From an uncultured Clostridia bacterium (lineage in GTDB: Bacteria > Bacillota > Clostridia > TANB77 > CAG-508), in contig CALXAQ010000041.1 in NCBI GenBank assembly GCA_944386335.1, positions 1-6,204 of the forward strand: DNA of 6,204 nt, written 5' to 3'. Of the stretch, positions 1-6,185 are shown in pieces (position 1 is the stretch's first letter; the number at the start of each line of letters is the position of its first letter). The notes beneath the pieces are model-generated. The model ran no database searches. It saw nothing but the letters and a program-made list of their open reading frames with translations, and was not told the origin of the DNA. The position numbers were made by a program, and so were the translations under genes.

Positions 1-239
1 ATAGAGGATATAATGATACTTTATATTTTCCGCATCAGTCTGCAGTAGATGAGTGTTTGGGGTATTGGTTGGCGTCTCCGAGTGCTAGCAGCGCCAGCGG
101 CTTGATGCTTGTGAACTACGGCGGTAATGTGGGCCGCAACTACTCTAGCAATCACATCTACTTGGGCGTTCGTCCCGTAGTTTCTCTAATATCTGGAGTC
201 ACAGCAACTCAAGGAGAGAATGATGTTTGGAGATTTTAA
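1..239 (+). CDS. C-terminal fragment of a CLec-fold, DGR-target-like variable protein (5' end outside window)
   Basis: The open frame enters from the left edge (first full codon at position 3) and stops at TAA 237-239, so only the last 78 residues are seen. They run RGYNDTLYF..., then GYWLASPS at about residues 20-27, a variable stretch, GVRPVVSL, and a short tail ending NDVWRF. From memory of the families, the YWLASP...GVRPVVSL arrangement is the C-terminal end of formylglycine-generating-enzyme/C-type-lectin-like domains (also seen in DUF6273-like clostridial surface proteins), where DGR variable regions sit. A TTG at 57 is in frame but has no ribosome site, and the frame is open upstream, so it is not the start. 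The middle differs sharply from its flanks in base and codon use (see the 81-161 entry). The protein's N-terminus, location and ligand are unknown. The family call is fairly secure; DGR targeting is inferred because no reverse transcriptase is in view. Confidence 0.75.
   Translation, partial: RGYNDTLYFPHQSAVDECLGYWLASPSASSASGLMLVNYGGNVGRNYSSNHIYLGVRPVVSLISGVTATQGENDVWRF
81..161 (+). other. Candidate DGR variable region (run of NNY codons)
   Basis: Of 27 consecutive codons, 23 end in C or T, four end in G (TTG, ATG, GTG, GTG) and none ends in A. First bases of the 23 NNY codons include all four nucleotides (10 A, 6 G, 4 T, 3 C). GC is 44 of 81 bases, against an AT-rich surround. The 18 codons on either side include 5 (upstream) and 8 (downstream) ending in A. 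DGRs copy a template repeat with random substitution at adenines, so AAC/AAT codons in the template become NNY codons, which can never be stops. Residues here are S, A, G, N, Y, R, H, I and L, all reachable from AAY. The relatively GC-rich, probably template-matching part may extend to about 57-180. Template repeat and reverse transcriptase are not in the window. Confidence 0.6.
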
Positions 240-296
240 TATTAAAATTTGTAGAAAAGAATAAAAGAAAGAGTGCGAGCATAGTCAAGCCTTGTA

Positions 297-353
297 GAGG
301 GTGTAAATATGGTGTAGGATTATTACCATATTTATGCTCTTATTTTTTATTTT
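297..353 (+). terminator. Rho-independent terminator hairpin after the variable-protein gene
   Basis: Arm 299-313 pairs with 325-339 over 15 base pairs (12 Watson-Crick, 3 G-U), with an 11-base loop at 314-324. Two further pairs at the base (298-340, 297-341) are possible. A T-rich run (T343-T348, then T350-T354) follows directly. The position, 60 nt after the TAA at 239 and before the next promoter, fits transcription termination of the left-hand gene. Hairpins downstream of variable regions also take part in DGR homing in some systems, so a second role is possible but unsupported here. Confidence 0.7.
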
Positions 354-368
354 TAAAATAAAAAAGTA

Positions 369-398
369 TTGACAATGGAACATGTACTCAACTATAAT
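369..398 (+). promoter_or_regulatory. Sigma-70/SigA-type promoter of the metal operon
   Basis: A perfect -35 TTGACA (369-374) and a perfect -10 TATAAT (393-398) are separated by 18 nt, one more than the optimum. Transcription would start near 405, leaving a leader of about 50 nt before the ATG at 454. It is the only convincing promoter between the terminator and the operon, so it probably drives the genes from the regulator to at least copA. Confidence 0.85.
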
Positions 399-411
399 AT
401 AGTAAAAGCAT

Positions 412-431
412 AATTGAATAACAATTCAATT
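412..431 (+). promoter_or_regulatory. ArsR/SmtB-type operator (inverted repeat)
   Basis: AATTGAAT (412-419) and ATTCAATT (424-431) form a perfect 8-bp inverted repeat around a 4-nt spacer. Inside it lies TGAA (415-418), six bases, then TTCA (425-428), the core of operators bound by SmtB, CzrA and CadC-type repressors. It lies just downstream of the -10 box, over or right after the predicted start point, so a bound repressor would block transcription. The adjacent gene encodes such a repressor, so autoregulation relieved by metal is the natural inference. Confidence 0.75.
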
Positions 432-453
432 GTTTAAATAAGGAGGTGAAACT

Positions 454-834
454 ATGTCTAATAATGAATTTATATGTGATTGTAATATCATTCATAAAGA
501 AGTGGTAGAAGATACATTAGCAAAGATGCTACAACCAGATTTGTTTGATAAAATTGCAGAATTCTTTAAGATTATTGGTGACCCTACCAGAACAAAAATT
601 TTATTTGCGTTAGACCAAAACGAGATGTGTGTGTGCGATATTGCCAATGTATTAGGAATGACAAAATCATCTATTTCTCATCAATTAGCAGTATTAAGGA
701 AAAGTGGTATTGTAAAATATAGAAGAGATGGAAAAGAGATTTATTATACATTGGATGATGAACATGTAAAACAAGTTTTTGAAGTGGGAATAGAGCACAT
801 AGAACATAAAGATGAAGAAAGGAATGTGAAGTGA
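454..834 (+). CDS. cadC: CadC-like ArsR/SmtB-family metal-responsive repressor
   Basis: This 126-residue winged-helix repressor would bind operator DNA when metal-free and release it on binding Cd(II), Pb(II) or Zn(II). It closely resembles plasmid CadC: an N-terminal arm with C8 and C10, then helix motif ExCVCD with C59 and C61, then a recognition helix region SSISHQLAVLRKSG (72-85) and beta-wing (about 86-100). C8/C10 plus C59/C61 correspond to the thiolate alpha3N site. D102, H104, H115 and H118 match the spacing of the CzrA alpha5 site (D-x-H ... H-x2-H), so both metal sites appear present. The usual CadC N-terminal pair is C-x3-C; here it is C-x-C. The start is ATG 454, seven bases after AGGAGG (441-446). 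Its stop overlaps the next possible start. The metal is inferred from motifs; the family is near certain. Confidence 0.93.
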   Translation: MSNNEFICDCNIIHKEVVEDTLAKMLQPDLFDKIAEFFKIIGDPTRTKILFALDQNEMCVCDIANVLGMTKSSISHQLAVLRKSGIVKYRRDGKEIYYTLDDEHVKQVFEVGIEHIEHKDEERNVK

Positions 835-841
835 AAATGAA
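816..841 (+). repeat. Leader copy 1: ribosome-site segment shared by the two HMA genes
   Basis: This segment matches 2918-2942 at all but two positions: one extra A and one G/A difference. Fifteen bases (815-829 and 2917-2931, AAGAAAGGAATGTGA) are identical. It carries the AAAGG ribosome site of the first HMA gene and overlaps the end of the regulator gene. It bears on the start choice: ATG 837 aligns with ATG 2938 of the second gene. Confidence 0.6.
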
Positions 842-1046
842 TATAAAGTTTAAAATAAAAGGATTAGACTGTGCTAATTGTGCAGCAGAGTTAGAGAGAA
901 AAATTCAAAAGATAGAAGGAGTAACAAAAGTAAGTATTAGTTTTATGGCAGAGAAAATGGAAGTAGAATGTGATGCAGATAGTTTGGAGAAAATAAAAAA
1001 GACAATAAAAAAAGAAGAACCAGATGTGAGTATTGACAAGATATAA
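831..1046 (+). CDS. Free-standing HMA-domain protein, Zn/Cd type
   Basis: This 71-residue protein is one ferredoxin-like heavy-metal-associated domain. The metal loop is GLDCANC, with C14 and C17. The Asp just before the first Cys is typical of the Zn/Cd/Pb ATPase N-terminal domains (ZntA, CadA), whereas copper domains have M-x-C-x2-C. IEGV at about 28-31 and the rest fit an HMA fold. The P1B-2 ATPase that follows lacks an HMA domain, so this looks like CadA's metal-binding domain on its own polypeptide, probably cytoplasmic and docking on or regulating the pump (inferred). GTG 831 overlaps the regulator stop and sits 8 nt after AAAGG (818-822), but ATG 837 (69 residues) is also credible because it matches the start of the second HMA gene. 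The gap to the ATPase is 15 nt. Confidence 0.85.
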   Translation: MKMNIKFKIKGLDCANCAAELERKIQKIEGVTKVSISFMAEKMEVECDADSLEKIKKTIKKEEPDVSIDKI

Positions 1047-1061
1047 GGAGGCAAATATAAT

Positions 1062-2906
1062 ATGAAAAAAAAAGCAATAAAGATAATAGTAGCATTGTTA
1101 TTATATGTATTTGCTATGCTAGTAAAATTAGAAAATGTATGGATAAATAATGGGATTTTTATTATTAGTTATTTTATAGTGGGTTGGGAAATACTAAAAA
1201 AAGCAATAAGAAATATCCTAAGAGGAAAAGTGTTAGATGAAAATTTTTTAATGTCAGTTGCCACTATAGGTGCTTTTGGAATAGGAGAATTTCCTGAGGC
1301 TGTAGCTGTGATGTTGTTTTATCAAATAGGGGAATTATTCCAAAGTTATGCGGTAGACAGATCTAGAAAATCCATAGCGAATTTAATGGATATTAGACCT
1401 GACTATGCAAATGTATATAGAAAAGATGGCATAGAAAAGGTAAATCCTGAGGAAGTAAATATGGGAGAAAGGATTGTGGTAAAACCAGGGGAAAAAATTC
1501 CTCTAGATGGATGTATTGTAGAAGGAAAAACTAGTTTAGATACAAAAGCGTTAACAGGAGAGTCTATGCCAAGAGATGTAAAAGAAGGTGACGATGTTTT
1601 AAGTGGATGTATTAATTTAAATGGAGTTATCAAAATAGAAGTGAAAAAAGAATATGGAGAATCTACAGTAAGCAAAATATTAGATTTAGTAGAAAATGCT
1701 AGTAGCAAAAAATCTAAATCAGAAAATTTTATTACAAAATTTGCAAGATATTATACTCCTATTGTAGTAGGAATAGCTGTTATATTAGCAATTATTCCAC
1801 CATTAGTACTACTAGAGGCTAACTTTTCTGAATGGTTATATAGAGCATTATCCTTTTTGGTAGTATCTTGCCCTTGTGCTTTAGTAATTTCCATACCTCT
1901 AAGTTTTTTCGGAGGAATTGGAGGAGCATCTAAAATGGGAGTGTTAGTAAAAGGAAGTAATTATTTGGAAGCTTTATCTAATACAGAAATAGTAGTATTT
2001 GACAAGACAGGAACTTTAACAAAAGGAATATTTGAAGTCCAAAAAGTAAAGGCAATAGATATGACAGAACAAGAATTACTAAAAATAGCAGCTTATGCAG
2101 AACATTATTCTAATCATCCTATTTCTCTTTCTATTCAACGTGCCTATCAGCAAGAGATAGACGAAAAACAAATTGAAAACTATAAAGAATTACCTGGATT
2201 TGGAATTGTTACAAAAATAGAAGGACGAGAAATTTTGATAGGCAATGAAAAATGGATGCAGGAGAGACAAATTATATTTGAAAAAGGTGATGAAGTAGGA
2301 ACAATTTTGTATGTAGCAATAGAAGATAAATATGCAGGATATATAGTGATAGCAGATCAAATAAAAGAAGATGCTAAAAAGACAGTAGAAGAATTAAAGA
2401 AAAACCGTATTAAACAAACCATTATGCTAACAGGAGATAGGAAAGAAGTAGGAGAATGTGTAGCAAAGCAGATTGGAATAGATAAGACTTATACAGAATT
2501 GTTGCCAGTAGATAAAGTAAAAAAAGTGGAAGAGTTATTAAAGCAAAAGTCCGCAAAAGGCAAAATTGTATTTGTGGGGGATGGTATTAATGATGCACCT
2601 GTACTAACTTTAGCAGATATTGGAATTGCTATGGGAGCTTTAGGGGCAGATAGTGCTATTGAAGCGGCAGATGTCGTTATTATGACAGATGAACCATACA
2701 AAATAGTAAAATCCATAAAATTAGCAAGGAAAACAATGAAAATTGTAAAAGAAAATATTACATTTGCTATATTTATTAAAGTGTTGGTACTAATTTTAAC
2801 GGCATTTGGACTTTCTACTATGTGGGAGGCAGTATTCGCAGATGTGGGGGTTTCTATTATTGCCATTATTAATGCATTAAGATCATTAAGAGTAAAGAAT
2901 ATATAG
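1062..2906 (+). CDS. cadA: Zn(II)/Cd(II)/Pb(II)-exporting P1B-2-type ATPase, lacking an N-terminal HMA domain
   Basis: This 614-residue membrane pump exports divalent soft metals at the cost of ATP. It begins straight at the first membrane helices (about 6-22 and 29-46), followed by two more (about 60-95). The actuator domain has TGES at 165-168. The metal-site helix has CPC at 270-272 in SCPCAL. The phosphorylation motif is DKTGT with D314, and HP of the nucleotide domain is at 352-353. TGD is at 457-459 and GDGINDAP at 506-513. Near the C-terminus, K573 in helix 7 and D594 in helix 8 (FADVGVS) are the P1B-2 signature (ZntA K693, D714), which argues against copper. Usual CadA/ZntA proteins are about 700-730 residues; the shortfall is the missing HMA domain, encoded just upstream. 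AAGGAGG (1045-1051) and ATG 1062 define the start. Which of Zn, Cd or Pb dominates cannot be told. Confidence 0.95.
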   Translation: MKKKAIKIIVALLLYVFAMLVKLENVWINNGIFIISYFIVGWEILKKAIRNILRGKVLDENFLMSVATIGAFGIGEFPEAVAVMLFYQIGELFQSYAVDRSRKSIANLMDIRPDYANVYRKDGIEKVNPEEVNMGERIVVKPGEKIPLDGCIVEGKTSLDTKALTGESMPRDVKEGDDVLSGCINLNGVIKIEVKKEYGESTVSKILDLVENASSKKSKSENFITKFARYYTPIVVGIAVILAIIPPLVLLEANFSEWLYRALSFLVVSCPCALVISIPLSFFGGIGGASKMGVLVKGSNYLEALSNTEIVVFDKTGTLTKGIFEVQKVKAIDMTEQELLKIAAYAEHYSNHPISLSIQRAYQQEIDEKQIENYKELPGFGIVTKIEGREILIGNEKWMQERQIIFEKGDEVGTILYVAIEDKYAGYIVIADQIKEDAKKTVEELKKNRIKQTIMLTGDRKEVGECVAKQIGIDKTYTELLPVDKVKKVEELLKQKSAKGKIVFVGDGINDAPVLTLADIGIAMGALGADSAIEAADVVIMTDEPYKIVKSIKLARKTMKIVKENITFAIFIKVLVLILTAFGLSTMWEAVFADVGVSIIAIINALRSLRVKNI

Positions 2907-2917
2907 AGTTTTAAGAA

Positions 2918-2942
2918 AGAAAGGAATGTGAGTAAAAATGAA
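2918..2942 (+). repeat. Leader copy 2: ribosome-site segment shared by the two HMA genes
   Basis: This is the near-identical partner of 816-841. AAAGG (2920-2924) is followed by 13 nt and then ATG 2938, a rather long spacing. It suggests that one HMA gene arose from the other with its leader, or that a recombination unit was inserted ahead of each ATPase gene. Confidence 0.6.
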
Positions 2943-3138
2943 AGAATTAGAAATACATGTAAAAGGAATGGTTTGTGGAGGATGTGAAAATAGAGTAAAA
3001 AACGCCTTAAGTACTATAGAAGGAGTAAAGAGTGTAGAGGCAAGTTATCAAACAGGAATTGTAAAAGTAGAAGCAGAGGAAAAAGTAACAAAAGAAATTT
3101 TAGAAGAAACCATTACAGATATTGGATTTGAAGTATAA
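2938..3138 (+). CDS. copZ: CopZ-type copper chaperone (free-standing HMA domain)
   Basis: This 66-residue protein is one HMA domain with the metal loop GMVCGGC (C13 and C16). The M-x-C-x2-C form, without an acidic residue before the first Cys, matches Cu(I)-binding domains and chaperones. IEGV at about 27-30 and the ending DIGFEV are typical of CopZ. It would carry Cu(I) in the cytoplasm and hand it to CopA, whose gene starts 56 nt downstream. It lies 31 nt after cadA with no promoter or terminator visible between, so it is probably on the same transcript. The short length and single domain are normal for CopZ. Confidence 0.88.
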   Translation: MKELEIHVKGMVCGGCENRVKNALSTIEGVKSVEASYQTGIVKVEAEEKVTKEILEETITDIGFEV

Positions 3139-3177
3139 GAAATGGAAAATAATTACAATCGGATTTGTACCTTATGA

Positions 3178-3186
3178 AAGGAAGGA
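3178..3186 (+). promoter_or_regulatory. Ribosome binding site that fixes the copA start
   Basis: AAGGAAGGA ends 8 nt before ATG 3195. The in-frame TTG 3165 and ATG 3174 lie upstream of it and have no purine-rich site at a useful distance. The predicted protein then opens MKKIILSIEGMTC, the normal start of a CopA HMA domain. Confidence 0.75.
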
Positions 3187-3194
3187 TAGCAAAT

Positions 3195-5393
3195 ATGAAA
3201 AAAATAATATTGTCTATAGAAGGAATGACTTGTAGTGCATGCTCTAATGGATTAGAAAAATATTTAAATAAACAAAAAGGCATTCAGTTAGCTTCTGTTA
3301 ACTTAGTAATGGCAAATGCAAGTATCGAATATGATGAAAAAATATTAAATATAGAAAGTTTAAATGAATTTGTAAAGAAAGCGGGATTTAAAAGTTTAGG
3401 AGAATTTAAAGAAGTAAAAATAGAAGGAAAAAATAAAAAGGAAAAGGTAAAATTTATTATTTTTACAGTACTTGCTATTGTTCTTATGTATATTGCCATG
3501 GGACATATGGTTCATTTACCAACCCTACCATGGATAGATATAGAAAACAATCCAATAGGATATACCATTTGTTTGTGTATTTTTGCTATTTTATTTATTT
3601 TTTATGGATGGGATATTTTAAAAAATGGTTATAAAAAAATAATTCATAAAACGCCTAATATGGATACTTTAGTAGGAATAGGAGTACTAAGTAGTTTTTT
3701 CTATAGTCTATATAGTATGATACTTATTTTACAAGGAGATTTATTAGCTATTCACCATCTATATTTTGAATCTGCTGCTATGGTTATCTATTTTGTGAAA
3801 TTGGGTAGATATTTAGATGGAATTAGCAAAGATAAAACAAGAGAAGCCATTCAAAATTTGGTAAAAATAACACCAACACAAGCAACCATTAAAGAAAATG
3901 GAAGAGAAAAAATAGTAACAATAGATGAAGTGAAAAAAGGAGATATTGTAGTTAGTAAACCAGGAGAAAAAGTTTCTGTAGATGGTGAAATAGTAGAGGG
4001 AAAAGCACATTTAGATGAATCTTTTATTACAGGTGAGAGTAAACCAGTAGTAAGAACAGTAGGAGAAAAAGTAATTGCAGGTAGTAACAACTATGACGGA
4101 TATATAGAATACAAAGCAGAGAAAAAAGGAAAAGAATCTACTATATCAGAAATAGTAAAACTAGTAGTAGAAGCAAGTAATACAAAGGCACCTATTGCGA
4201 AAACAGCAGACAAAGTTTCTGGTTATTTTGTACCAACTGTCATTTTAATTGCGATAGTTACTTTTCTAACATACTTGCTATTAGGCTATAGCTTTGCAGA
4301 TAGTTTAGTAGTATTTGTTACAATATTAGTAGTAGCTTGTCCTTGTAGTTTAGGGCTTGCTACACCTTTAGCGATTGTAGTAGCAGAAGGATTATGTGCA
4401 AACCATGGTATTTTAGTAAAAAAGAGTGAAATATTAGAAAATGCACAAAAAACAGATACTATTGTGTTTGATAAGACAGGAACATTAACTTTTGGAAGTC
4501 TAAAAATAGCAGAAATAAAAAATTATAGCAATTTGACAGAAAAAGAATTATTACAATATGTAGGTAGTATAGAAAGTAAATCTACACATCCTATTGCAAA
4601 AGCATTTACGGAATATATGAAAGAAAATAAGTTGGAACAATTATCAGTAAAAGAATTTGGTAATGTAGTTGGCTATGGCATTATTGGGAAGATAAAAGAA
4701 CATAAAATGACAATAGGAAATGCAAAAATTTTGAAAGATTTGCTTATAGAAAATCCATATAAAGAAGAAGAAAAACGATTATCACAAGAAGGAAATAGTA
4801 TTGTATATGTGGTACAAGATAATAAGATTATTGCTTTAATAGGAGTAAATGATATTATTAGAGATAATGCTAAAGAGGTAATACAAAACTTAAAACAAAA
4901 ACAGATAGATACTATTATGCTAACAGGAGATAACCAAAATACTGCAGAAAAAATAGCTAAAGAAATAGGAATTACAAAAGTAATAGCAAATGTATTACCA
5001 AGAGAAAAAACGCAAGTTATTCAAAAATTGAAAAAAGAACATAAATATGTAATGATGTGTGGAGATGGTATTAATGATAGCCCTGCCTTGGCAACTGCTG
5101 ATATAGGAGTGAGTGTAAAGAGTGGGACAGATATAGCAATGGATTCTTCAGACGTTATTTTAACTAGAAATAATTTGGATAGTGTAGAACATTTGATTCA
5201 GATTAGTAGAAAGACTATCAAAATAATCCAACAAAATTTATTCTGGGCATTTTTCTATAATGCTTTGATGATACCAATCGCAATGGGAATACTAAAACCA
5301 TTTGGTGTAGCTATTAATCCAATGATAGCAAGCTTGGCCATGGTAATTAGTAGCTTGACTGTAATCATCAATACTTTAAGATTAAAAATATAG
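3195..5393 (+). CDS. copA: Cu(I)-exporting P1B-1-type ATPase CopA
   Basis: This 732-residue membrane pump exports Cu(I) from the cytoplasm. It has one N-terminal HMA domain (about 3-68) with GMTCSAC (C13, C16), then helices at about 86-106, 121-139, 156-178 and 185-203. The actuator domain has TGES at 279-282. CPC is at 382-384 in the ion-binding helix 6. DKTGT has D426, the HP motif is at 465-466, TGD at 577-579, and GDGINDSP at 623-630. Helix 7 has N681 and YN 688-689, and helix 8 has M716 and S720, the P1B-1 signature for Cu(I). The length is typical for single-HMA bacterial CopA. The chosen start is ATG 3195; in-frame upstream codons would add ten residues before a normal HMA start. The adjacent copZ encodes its likely chaperone. 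No CsoR, CopY or CueR gene is nearby in the window, so the visible regulator is the CadC-like protein at 454. Confidence 0.95.
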   Translation: MKKIILSIEGMTCSACSNGLEKYLNKQKGIQLASVNLVMANASIEYDEKILNIESLNEFVKKAGFKSLGEFKEVKIEGKNKKEKVKFIIFTVLAIVLMYIAMGHMVHLPTLPWIDIENNPIGYTICLCIFAILFIFYGWDILKNGYKKIIHKTPNMDTLVGIGVLSSFFYSLYSMILILQGDLLAIHHLYFESAAMVIYFVKLGRYLDGISKDKTREAIQNLVKITPTQATIKENGREKIVTIDEVKKGDIVVSKPGEKVSVDGEIVEGKAHLDESFITGESKPVVRTVGEKVIAGSNNYDGYIEYKAEKKGKESTISEIVKLVVEASNTKAPIAKTADKVSGYFVPTVILIAIVTFLTYLLLGYSFADSLVVFVTILVVACPCSLGLATPLAIVVAEGLCANHGILVKKSEILENAQKTDTIVFDKTGTLTFGSLKIAEIKNYSNLTEKELLQYVGSIESKSTHPIAKAFTEYMKENKLEQLSVKEFGNVVGYGIIGKIKEHKMTIGNAKILKDLLIENPYKEEEKRLSQEGNSIVYVVQDNKIIALIGVNDIIRDNAKEVIQNLKQKQIDTIMLTGDNQNTAEKIAKEIGITKVIANVLPREKTQVIQKLKKEHKYVMMCGDGINDSPALATADIGVSVKSGTDIAMDSSDVILTRNNLDSVEHLIQISRKTIKIIQQNLFWAFFYNALMIPIAMGILKPFGVAINPMIASLAMVISSLTVIINTLRLKI

Positions 5394-5415
5394 AGAGATA
5401 AAGAAGGAAATAGAA

Positions 5416-6150
5416 ATGTCACAATATTATATACAAATAAAAGATAAAGAAATACCAATACAAGTCAGAAATTATAAAAATAGTAATCGTGTGAAGATAT
5501 ATTTTAGAGAAAACATACTACATATTAGTAAACCAACATATTTTTCTAAAAATCACTTGATAAAAATGATAAAGGAGAATGAAGAAAAAATCTATGAAGA
5601 GTATTTGGCTCTTTGGAATAAAGATAATCTGAATCAAAAACATTGGTATACAGGTGAAATTTTTTATTATAAAGGAGAACCTTTTGAAGAGCAGGTTTTT
5701 TATCAGAAAGGTGAAAAGTTAGCTGTAAGAATAGATAAACAAAATAAAAAGCTGATACTATATTTTCCAGAAAAAATAAAAGAAGAAGAAAAAAAGAAAT
5801 ACGGAGATAAATTAGTAAAAAAACTATTAAAGCAAGAAACCAAGAACATGTTAGAGACAAAACTTCCTGAATGGGCTAAAAAAATGAATTTAGCCTATAA
5901 TGGATATCAAGTAAGAGATACAGTTTCTAAATATGGAAGTTGTGCTTTTAAAACAAAAATGTTATATTTTAGTGCACGTTTAATTATGCTTGCAGAAAGA
6001 GAAGCAGATGCAATTATAGTGCATGAACTGGCACATTTAGAGCAGCCTAATCATCAAAAGCCGTTCTATGATTTAGTAAAATCCTATATTCCAGATTACG
6101 ATGAAATTCATCAAGAACTAAAGAAAAATCAAAAAAGAATTATGATTTAA
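5416..6150 (+). CDS. YgjP-like zinc metallopeptidase (SprT/M48-related)
   Basis: This 244-residue protein belongs to the YgjP-like metallopeptidase family (formerly DUF45). It has no signal peptide or membrane helix, so it should be cytoplasmic. The C-terminal catalytic part carries HELAH at 203-207 (zinc ligands H203 and H207, catalytic E204) and H213 as the likely third ligand. KYGSCA (172-177) matches the family's usual WGSCS segment but with Tyr for Trp. ARLIMLA before the motif also fits. The N-terminal half is Lys/Glu-rich, including a charged stretch at about 119-145. The start is ATG 5416, seven bases after AAGGA (5404-5408). The gap to copA is only 22 nt, so it is probably cotranscribed. 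Its substrate is unknown. A link to metal stress is inference from position; it may simply be a passenger. Confidence 0.85.
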   Translation: MSQYYIQIKDKEIPIQVRNYKNSNRVKIYFRENILHISKPTYFSKNHLIKMIKENEEKIYEEYLALWNKDNLNQKHWYTGEIFYYKGEPFEEQVFYQKGEKLAVRIDKQNKKLILYFPEKIKEEEKKKYGDKLVKKLLKQETKNMLETKLPEWAKKMNLAYNGYQVRDTVSKYGSCAFKTKMLYFSARLIMLAEREADAIIVHELAHLEQPNHQKPFYDLVKSYIPDYDEIHQELKKNQKRIMI

Positions 6151-6179
6151 ACCTTCATAATATATTAAGAAGTGCAGTA

Positions 6180-6185
6180 TTGACA
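6180..6185 (+). promoter_or_regulatory. Possible -35 box of a promoter cut by the right edge
   Basis: TTGACA lies 30 nt after the last stop, within the same GTATTGACAA context as the operon promoter at 367-375. With a 17-18 nt spacer the -10 box would begin at 6203 or later, beyond or at the window end, so it cannot be confirmed. No gene or clear terminator is seen in 6151-6204. Confidence 0.25.

Noticed and set aside
57..239. A separate small 60-residue gene starting at TTG 57
   Set aside because: The frame is open to the left edge, no ribosome site precedes 57, and the WLASP...RPVVSL tail belongs to a larger protein.
377..390. A second operator, GGAA-N6-CTCA, in the promoter spacer with ACATGT inside
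   Set aside because: Only a degenerate match to TGAA-N6-TTCA with arms off centre from ACATGT; too weak to list beside the perfect repeat at 412-431.
1403..1708. Minus-strand open frames inside cadA (also 2489-2866), copA (3284-4090, 5255-5458) and the peptidase gene (5546-5860)
   Set aside because: They lie opposite well-supported genes, have low-complexity hydrophobic or Ser/Phe-rich translations, and resemble no known family.
3165..3194. An upstream start for copA at TTG 3165 or ATG 3174
   Set aside because: The best ribosome site (3178-3186) lies downstream of both and fits ATG 3195, which gives a normal HMA start.
2907..3194. An internal promoter or terminator between cadA, copZ and copA
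   Set aside because: No TTGACA/TATAAT pair at proper spacing and no GC stem followed by a T tract is seen in either gap.
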